A stretch of DNA of 9,829 nucleotides from CAG-791 sp002394525 (GTDB lineage Bacteria > Bacillota > Clostridia > Lachnospirales > Lachnospiraceae): positions 1 through 9,829 of the forward strand of contig CAMNFJ010000119.1 of assembly GCA_946536955.1 (NCBI GenBank), given 5' to 3'. The notes beneath the pieces are model-generated. The model was not told where the DNA came from, ran no database searches, and saw only the letters and a list, made by a program, of their open reading frames with translations. The position numbers were made by a program, and so were the translations under genes. This document shows, piece by piece, positions 6,191-9,829 of the stretch. The number at the start of each line of letters is the position of its first letter. The stretch's first letter is position 1.

Positions 6191-6242
6191 AAAAACCCTC
6201 CGCACCGCTCTGTGGATTCCACAGCGGCCCGGAGGGCTTTTT
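6191..6242. terminator. bidirectional intrinsic terminator between the converging units
   Basis: CCCTCCG (6196-6202) pairs with CGGAGGG (6230-6236); inside it CCG plus CTGTGG pairs with CCACAG plus CGG around an ATT loop, with small asymmetric bulges. A T5 run follows on the plus strand (6238-6242), and an A run (6189-6195) supplies the T-run on the minus strand. It therefore ends both the VanZ-like transcript and the tRNA operon. Confidence 0.9.
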
Positions 6243-6243
6243 A

Positions 6244-6325
6244 TGCAGCTAACAGGACTTGAACCTGCACGGGGGTGCCCAACAGAACCTAAATCTGCCG
6301 CGTCTGCCAATTCCGCCATAGCTGC
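6244..6325 (-). tRNA. tRNA-Leu (anticodon UAG)
   Basis: 82-nt class II tRNA with long variable arm. The acceptor GCAGCTA/TAGCTGC pairs fully; anticodon stem GCAGA/TCTGT holds loop TTTAGGT, giving anticodon UAG (reads CUN). T-arm GCAGG-TTCAAGT-CCTGT is present. Discriminator A, no encoded CCA. Last gene of the operon. Confidence 0.96.
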
Positions 6326-6392
6326 AAATAAAATGCGACGACGCAAATACTTGTGCCGCCGCAGAAAAAAGGAAAAAGAAAATAAGAAAAAG

Positions 6393-6465
6393 TGAGACAT
6401 GGGGGACTCGAACCCCCGACAACTTGATTAAAAGTCAAGTGCTCTACCATCTGAGCTAATGTCCC
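6393..6465 (-). tRNA. tRNA-Lys (anticodon UUU)
   Basis: 73 nt. Acceptor GGGACAT pairs with ATGTCTC (one G-T). Anticodon stem CTTGA/TCAAG holds loop CTTTTAA, anticodon UUU. T-loop TTCGAGT. Discriminator A, no CCA. A 67-nt purine-rich (plus strand) spacer separates it from tRNA-Leu. Confidence 0.96.
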
Positions 6466-6472
6466 GCAACAA

Positions 6473-6544
6473 CTGGGCTAGTTGGGATCGAACCAACGTT
6501 ACAGCAGTCAAAGTGCTGTGCCTTAACCACTTGGCGATAGCCCA
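6473..6544 (-). tRNA. tRNA-Gln (anticodon UUG)
   Basis: 72 nt with the tRNA-Gln identity features U1-A72 and G73. Acceptor TGGGCTA pairs with TAGCCCA; anticodon stem CAGCA/TGCTG holds CTTTGAC, anticodon UUG. No CCA. Only 7 nt separate it from tRNA-Lys. Confidence 0.96.
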
Positions 6545-6559
6545 TCATCGATAGCCCAT
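6535..6559. repeat. short direct duplication at the 5' end of tRNA-Gln
   Basis: CGATAGCCCAT occurs at 6535-6545 and again at 6549-6559, an offset of 14 bp. The first copy is the 5' end of tRNA-Gln (acceptor strand); the second lies just upstream in transcription and could form an alternative pairing with the 3' acceptor strand. Confidence 0.7.
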
Positions 6560-6628
6560 TCAATTGAGATCTTGTTTTTATATCCTGACGGAAGACCCGG
6601 AAGATCACAAGTCATGACATAAAAAAAG

Positions 6629-6703
6629 GGTGGGTAATGGGACTCGAACCCACGGTCTCCAGAACCACAATCTGGCGCGCTAACCAACTACGCCATACCC
6701 ACC
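6629..6703 (-). tRNA. tRNA-His (anticodon GUG)
   Basis: 75 nt including the extra G at position -1 typical of tRNA-His. Acceptor GTGGGTA pairs with TACCCAC; anticodon stem CCAGA/TCTGG holds TTGTGGT, anticodon GUG. T-loop TTCGAGT, discriminator C opposite G-1. No CCA; a T7 run follows. Confidence 0.96.
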
Positions 6704-6748
6704 ATATAACTATTATATTTTCAGGAGACAGAAGAGTAATCTCCTGAG

Positions 6749-6822
6749 TATGCCCGGGGGGACTCGAACCCCCGACACCCGGCTTAGAAGGCCGGTGCTC
6801 TATCCAACTGAGCTACGGACAC
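6749..6822 (-). tRNA. tRNA-Arg (anticodon UCU)
   Basis: 74 nt. Acceptor GTGTCCG pairs with CGGGCAT (two G-T pairs); anticodon stem CCGGC/GCCGG holds CTTCTAA, anticodon UCU (reads AGA/AGG). T-arm GGGGG-TTCGAGT-CCCCC. Discriminator A, no CCA. A perfect 8-bp hairpin (6721-6728 with 6740-6747) lies in the spacer to tRNA-His and may guide processing. Confidence 0.95.
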
Positions 6823-6944
6823 ATAAGCCGCTCGCAAAACAATGCTGCCCTGTACCGAAAGTGCCTGAACAAAATGTTAGAGGAAGAAGTCTGATTAAAT
6901 GTCTCAACAAAATGATACATGGCAGAGGAATATGAAATTGCGAA

Positions 6945-7015
6945 AGCGGGTGATGGGAATCGAACCCACATATCTAGCTTGGAAGGCTAGTGTTCTACCA
7001 CTGAACTACACCCGC
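6945..7015 (-). tRNA. tRNA-Gly (anticodon UCC)
   Basis: 71 nt. Acceptor GCGGGTG/CACCCGC pairs fully; anticodon stem CTAGC/GCTAG holds CTTCCAA, anticodon UCC. T-loop TTCGATT, discriminator U as usual for Gram-positive tRNA-Gly. No CCA. The 122-nt spacer to tRNA-Arg (6823-6944) shows nothing further that I can support. Confidence 0.96.
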
Positions 7016-7033
7016 AGATATTAGCTGGAAGAC

Positions 7034-7108
7034 TCGGGGTGACAGGATTCGAACCTGCGACCTCCTGGTCCCAAACCAGGCGCTCTAGCCAAACTGAGCC
7101 ACACCCCG
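7034..7108 (-). tRNA. tRNA-Pro (anticodon UGG)
   Basis: 75 nt, first gene of the operon. Acceptor CGGGGTG/CACCCCG pairs fully; anticodon stem CCTGG/CCAGG holds TTTGGGA, anticodon UGG. T-arm GCAGG-TTCGAAT-CCTGT, discriminator A. No CCA. It lies 18 nt before tRNA-Gly. Confidence 0.96.
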
Positions 7109-7137
7109 TTCAGACCTCTGTCTCACATGCAAGAGTC

Positions 7138-7166
7138 ATTATAGCGAAGAAATCTCCCTGTGTCAA
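7138..7166 (-). promoter_or_regulatory. consensus promoter of the tRNA operon
   Basis: On the minus strand TTGACA (7166-7161), exactly 17 nt, then TATAAT (7143-7138): both hexamers perfect. Upstream is an A/T-rich stretch (about 7173-7197) resembling an UP element. The start would be near 7131, about 23 nt before tRNA-Pro. It lies downstream of the rdgB terminator, so the tRNA operon is driven independently. Confidence 0.93.
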
Positions 7167-7215
7167 CGACAAAAATGCAAATATTTTTAATTAAAAAACC
7201 GATTATTTTCAGACC

Positions 7216-7264
7216 CTGAAAAGGAACCCGCAAGGCCGGCTGCAGGGCGGTCTTGCGGGTTCCT
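7216..7264 (-). terminator. terminator after rdgB
   Basis: AGGAACCCGCAAG (7222-7234) pairs perfectly with 7252-7264; the stem extends inward through a G-T pair and three G-C pairs to about 7238/7248. On the minus strand it is followed by TTTTCAG, a short T-run, which itself forms a second small hairpin (7206-7212 with 7216-7222), with a T6 run beyond. It lies about 75 nt past the rdgB stop. Confidence 0.75.
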
Positions 7265-7340
7265 CGTATCTGCCTGGCTTCAGAAAAGGGCCTGATTGCA
7301 GGATTTCCGGGATTAGAGAGGATCAGCTGCAGGGCCCGCC

Positions 7341-8051
7341 TTACAGGATGCCCAGGTCAGCCAGGATCCTGCGCAGGGCCTTGCCCCTGTGGCTGATCCT
7401 GTTTTTTTCCTCCGGTGAGATCTCGGCGCTGGTCCGGTCGTATCCGTCGGGATAGAAGAAGGGATCGTAGCCGAAGCCGTTCTCGCCGGCGATCGCATGG
7501 CCGATCCTTCCCTCCATGGTGCCGCGGACGACCAGGGACCTGCCGTCGGGCAGGACGGCCGCGACGGCCGCCACGAACCTGGCCGTGCGCCTGTCCTCCG
7601 GGGTGTCCCCCAAAAGGTCCAGCAGGTGGTCCATGCGCAGGCGGTAATCGGTGTCATAGCCCATGTAGCGGGCGGAGTGGACACCGGGGGCCTTGTCCAG
7701 GGCGTCGATCTCCAGGCCCGAGTCATCGCTCATGACGATGCGGATGGTATCGGGGGGAGCGGGGACGGAGGGGAGCAGGTCGTAGACGGCCCTGGCCTTG
7801 ATCAGGGCATTGTCCTCAAAGGTGGCTCCGTCCTCCTCGGGATCGGCCGGGACGCCCGCCTCCTTCATGGACAGGACGCGGATCCTCGAGGGGTCGATGG
7901 GCCCCTCCCCGGTCTGCTCCGCCGATGCCTTGCCGGCCTCGATGATCTCCCTGATCTCGCGGATCTTACCCTTGTTGCCGGTCGCGAAGATGATCTGGAT
8001 GTTTTCAGTCTTTGCGGGATCCAGATAGTCCCTGATATTGAGCTTTTCCAA
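7341..8051 (-). CDS. rdgB: RdgB/HAM1 family XTP/dITP diphosphatase
   Basis: Cytoplasmic nucleotide-pool cleaner that hydrolyses dITP, XTP and ITP to monophosphates and pyrophosphate. The 236-residue protein shows the family motifs in order: FATGNKGK (T24-G25-N26, K29), E79-D80-N81 in TFEDNAL, the metal-binding DDSGLEIDAL (D109-D110-S111-G112), SARYMG, GFGYDPFF and the C-terminal SHRGKAL. It is about 35-40 residues longer than usual, from an N-terminal extension of about 17 residues and Pro/acid-rich insertions near 40-56 and 94-102. The start is TTG at 8051: GGAGG (minus strand of 8061-8065) lies 9 nt upstream and no upstream in-frame ATG or GTG fits. It starts 50 nt after the methyltransferase stop and is probably cotranscribed with it. 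Confidence 0.94.
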   Translation of the reverse strand: MEKLNIRDYLDPAKTENIQIIFATGNKGKIREIREIIEAGKASAEQTGEGPIDPSRIRVLSMKEAGVPADPEEDGATFEDNALIKARAVYDLLPSVPAPPDTIRIVMSDDSGLEIDALDKAPGVHSARYMGYDTDYRLRMDHLLDLLGDTPEDRRTARFVAAVAAVLPDGRSLVVRGTMEGRIGHAIAGENGFGYDPFFYPDGYDRTSAEISPEEKNRISHRGKALRRILADLGIL

Positions 8052-8101
8052 ACTTGTATTCCTCCGGGCGGGACCTGATTCCGCAGCACATGTCTGCCTT
8101 A

Positions 8102-9325
8102 TCAGATGCTGTCTTTTGTACCGGTCCTGCGTCTGGGAGGACGGGGGCCGGGAAACTGATAGTAGTAGGTCTTGAGCATGCCGTTGTAGATCTTCCTGTT
8201 CCTGGCGGCCTTTTTGCCGATGGCGTCCTCACAGCCCTCATAGGAGGTGATCAGATAGAGGGACCAGGTGTCCATGGCGCGGAGCCTCTCCCCCAGGGTC
8301 TCGTAGAGATTTCTGATCGCGTCGGTGTTGATCCGGGACCGGGCGGCGTCCGTCAGGTCCGTTTCGGCCAGGGCCTCGGAGCCGGGCGAGAGACGCTCGC
8401 CGTAGGGCGGATTGGTGATGATAAAGCCGTACTTTTTGGGGTGGGAGAGGGCGGAGACAGGCCTGGTCTGGAAGTGGATCAGCTTTTCCACGCCGGCCAG
8501 GCGGGCATTCTCCCTCGCGGCCGCTATGGCGGCGGGATCGATGTCGTATCCCTGCAGGTCCGTCTCCACGGACAGGTCGATCATGTCCCTGGCCTCCTCG
8601 CGGGCCTCCGCCCAGTAGACGGAGGGAATGATCTCGGTCCAGTCTTCGGCCAGGAAGTGGCGGTAGAGCCCGGGGGCTATGTTGGCCGACATGAGCGCGG
8701 CCTCGATCAGGAAGGTGCCGCTCCCGCAGAAGGGATCCACCAGGACCCTGCCGGGCTGCCAGGGCGTCAGCATGATCAGGCCGGCCGCCAGGTTTTCCGC
8801 GATCGGAGCCTTGACCTTCATCCTGCGGTAGCCGCGCTTGTGCAGGGACTCGCCGGTCGTATCCAGGGCGGCGGTCACTTCATCCTTATAAATAAAGACG
8901 CGGACGGGGTAGTCCGACCCGGTCTCGGGAAAGTGGTCGATGGGATACTGCTGCTTCATCCTCTCGACCATGGCTTTTTTCATGACGGACTGAATGTCAG
9001 AAGGAGAGAAGACCTTGCTCTTGATGCTGGCCGCCTTCTTGATCCAGAATCGCGATTCCCGGGGCAGAAACTGCTCCCAGGGAAGGGCCATGGTGCCCTG
9101 AAAGAGCTCCTCGAAGTTTTCCGCGTGAAAAGACCCCACCTTGAGCAGGATCCGCTCCGCGGTCCGCAGACAGATATTGGCCCGGGCGATCGCCTCCTCG
9201 TCTCCGATGAAGGTGACCCGGCCGTCGGTGACCTCTGTCACATCATAGCCGATCTCGTAGATCTCGTTCTTTACGACACTCTCCATACCGAAATGGCAGG
9301 GAGCGATCAGTTCATACTGAGTCAT
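8102..9325 (-). CDS. THUMP-domain class I SAM-dependent RNA methyltransferase (YpsC/RlmL-N family)
   Basis: Predicted guanine-N2 methyltransferase of 23S rRNA, related to the N-terminal half of E. coli RlmKL and to Bacillus YpsC; the target base is inferred from family only. The 407-residue protein has an N-terminal ferredoxin-like/THUMP region (about 1-160: ELIAPCHFGMESVVKNEI, RTAERILLKVGSF), a linker with LHKRGYRR, then the Rossmann methyltransferase domain with SAM motif DPFCGSGTFLIEAA (D197-T204), GYDIDP, and the catalytic NPPYGERL (N305-Y308). A basic tail (PGPRPPRRRTG) ends it. ATG 9325 has GGAGGG (minus strand of 9334-9339) 8 nt upstream. It lacks the RlmK half seen in E. coli, as is normal in Firmicutes. 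Confidence 0.92.
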   Translation of the reverse strand: MTQYELIAPCHFGMESVVKNEIYEIGYDVTEVTDGRVTFIGDEEAIARANICLRTAERILLKVGSFHAENFEELFQGTMALPWEQFLPRESRFWIKKAASIKSKVFSPSDIQSVMKKAMVERMKQQYPIDHFPETGSDYPVRVFIYKDEVTAALDTTGESLHKRGYRRMKVKAPIAENLAAGLIMLTPWQPGRVLVDPFCGSGTFLIEAALMSANIAPGLYRHFLAEDWTEIIPSVYWAEAREEARDMIDLSVETDLQGYDIDPAAIAAARENARLAGVEKLIHFQTRPVSALSHPKKYGFIITNPPYGERLSPGSEALAETDLTDAARSRINTDAIRNLYETLGERLRAMDTWSLYLITSYEGCEDAIGKKAARNRKIYNGMLKTYYYQFPGPRPPRRRTGTKDSI

Positions 9326-9462
9326 GGATGAATCCCTCCGCCGGGCTTCCGGCCCTGACCATGGCCGGAAAATGCCCTCCGGTCACGGATGATTCTGTCG
9401 ATACCACATAGTTGAAAGGAAGTCAGCAAAAGCTGAACTGAGTTTTTGCGAAAAAATCCCCA
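9326..9462 (-). promoter_or_regulatory. structured leader of the methyltransferase gene
   Basis: About 137 nt from the predicted start site to the ATG. Minus-strand TTCCGGCC (9370-9363) pairs with GGCCGGAA (9354-9347), 8 bp; an alternative stem GCCGG (9353-9349) with CCGGC (9344-9340) uses the same bases and ends right beside the GGAGGG ribosome site. An ATG at 9362 opens a 16-codon frame that runs past the gene start and stops at 9312. Control of initiation by these is possible but only inferred. Confidence 0.35.
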
Positions 9463-9468
9463 ATGATG

Positions 9469-9497
9469 ATTTTAGCGCATAAAAAGCAAGTTGTAAA
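9469..9497 (-). promoter_or_regulatory. sigma-A type promoter of the methyltransferase-rdgB unit
   Basis: On the minus strand TTTACA (9497-9492), 17 nt, TAAAAT (9474-9469). It lies between the gdhA terminator and the methyltransferase, giving a leader of about 137 nt, and is the only good match in that gap. Confidence 0.75.
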
Positions 9498-9523
9498 GAA
9501 AAGGGCAAATATATAAAGAAGGC

Positions 9524-9566
9524 AAAAAAAGCCCTGCCCGCTGCCTGTGTTCGCAGCGGGCAGGGC
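9524..9566 (-). terminator. intrinsic terminator of gdhA
   Basis: GCCCTGCCCGCTGC (9531-9544) pairs perfectly over 14 bp with 9553-9566 around an 8-nt loop, followed on the minus strand by seven T residues (A run 9524-9530). It is about 50 nt past the gdhA stop. Confidence 0.95.
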
Positions 9567-9616
9567 CCGTAAAGTCTGTTTAAAAGGGGATTCCCGCGGA
9601 CGGGATCAGAGGGTCA

Positions 9617-9829
9617 TCAGACGATACCCTGTGCCTCCATGGCGGTGAGGACCTTTTCGAAGCCGGCGATGTTGGCGCCTGCCACATAGTTGCCCTCCAT
9701 GCCGTACTTCTTGGAAGCGGCATCGATGTTGTGGTAGATGTTGACCATGATGCCCTGAAGCTTGGCATCGACCTCCTCGAAGGTCCAGGACAGACGCTCG
9801 GAGTTCTGGCTCATTTCCAGAGCGGAGGT
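9617..9829 (-). CDS. gdhA: NADP-type glutamate dehydrogenase, C-terminal end (cut by window edge)
   Basis: Only the last 70 codons are in the window; the gene runs off the right edge. The visible part starts TSALEMSQNSERLSW and ends NYVAGANIAGFEKVLTAMEA plus a short tail, matching the C-terminus of hexameric NADP-specific GdhA (the TSALEM, NYV-GANIAGF and final AMxAQG elements). The enzyme makes glutamate from 2-oxoglutarate and ammonium in the cytoplasm. It is followed by its own strong terminator, so it is transcriptionally separate from the methyltransferase-rdgB unit. An internal ATG at 9814 is not the start, because family-conserved residues continue upstream of it to the edge. Confidence 0.93.
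   Translation of the reverse strand, partial: TSALEMSQNSERLSWTFEEVDAKLQGIMVNIYHNIDAASKKYGMEGNYVAGANIAGFEKVLTAMEAQGIV

Noticed and set aside
6750..6935. 61-codon plus-strand frame starting MPGGTRTPDTRL
   Set aside because: This is the familiar spurious translation of the complement of a tRNA gene (here tRNA-Arg).
7497..8078. 193-codon plus-strand frame opposite rdgB
   Set aside because: Antisense shadow; rdgB motifs are all present on the minus strand.
8054..9331. 425-codon plus-strand frame opposite the methyltransferase
   Set aside because: Longer than the real gene but composed of antisense G/V/D/L-rich sequence; the minus strand has the SAM-binding and NPPY motifs and proper initiation signals.

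Overview
The window is GC-rich bacterial chromosome, most likely from a Clostridia member and probably a Lachnospiraceae. Reasons: seven tRNA genes packed in one operon, none with an encoded CCA; strong sigma-A type promoters (TTGACA-17-TATAAT, TTGAAA-17-TATAAT, TTTACA-17-TAAAAT); GGAGG-type ribosome sites; a TTG start; and family hallmarks (four-Cys Hsp33, NSS transporter, VanZ-like protein, YpsC-type methyltransferase, NADP-type GdhA). The family-level assignment is inference; no 16S or other marker is present.

Plus-strand half (1-6190): hslO (Hsp33 redox chaperone) is followed by about 140 nt of back-to-back near-perfect stem-loops (969-1105). A strong promoter (1163-1191) then leads into a structured leader and a zinc-ribbon/charged-helix/membrane protein (1291-2457). 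After a 223-nt gap holding a 3 x 12-bp repeat, a possible micropeptide and a hairpin come a sodium-dependent NSS-family transporter (2681-4036), an unrecognised membrane-anchored protein with an in-frame 15-bp minisatellite (4074-5615), and a VanZ-family membrane protein (5693-6190). No terminator is evident between 1291 and 6190, so these four genes may be one transcription unit ending at a bidirectional terminator (6191-6242).

Minus-strand half (9829-6243): the 3' end of gdhA with a textbook terminator; a promoter and structured leader in front of a THUMP-domain RNA methyltransferase (9325-8102); rdgB (XTP/dITP diphosphatase, TTG start, 8051-7341) 50 nt downstream and probably cotranscribed; a terminator; then a consensus promoter driving tRNA-Pro, -Gly, -Arg, -His, -Gln, -Lys and -Leu. 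The two halves converge at the shared terminator.

Most genes are housekeeping. The parts least explained by known families are the multi-hairpin block after hslO, the leader of the zinc-ribbon gene (whose hairpins look like terminators for the opposite strand), the repeat/micropeptide leader of the transporter, and the two uncharacterised membrane-anchored proteins flanking that transporter. I saw no CRISPR array, transposase, phage gene or recognisable defence system.
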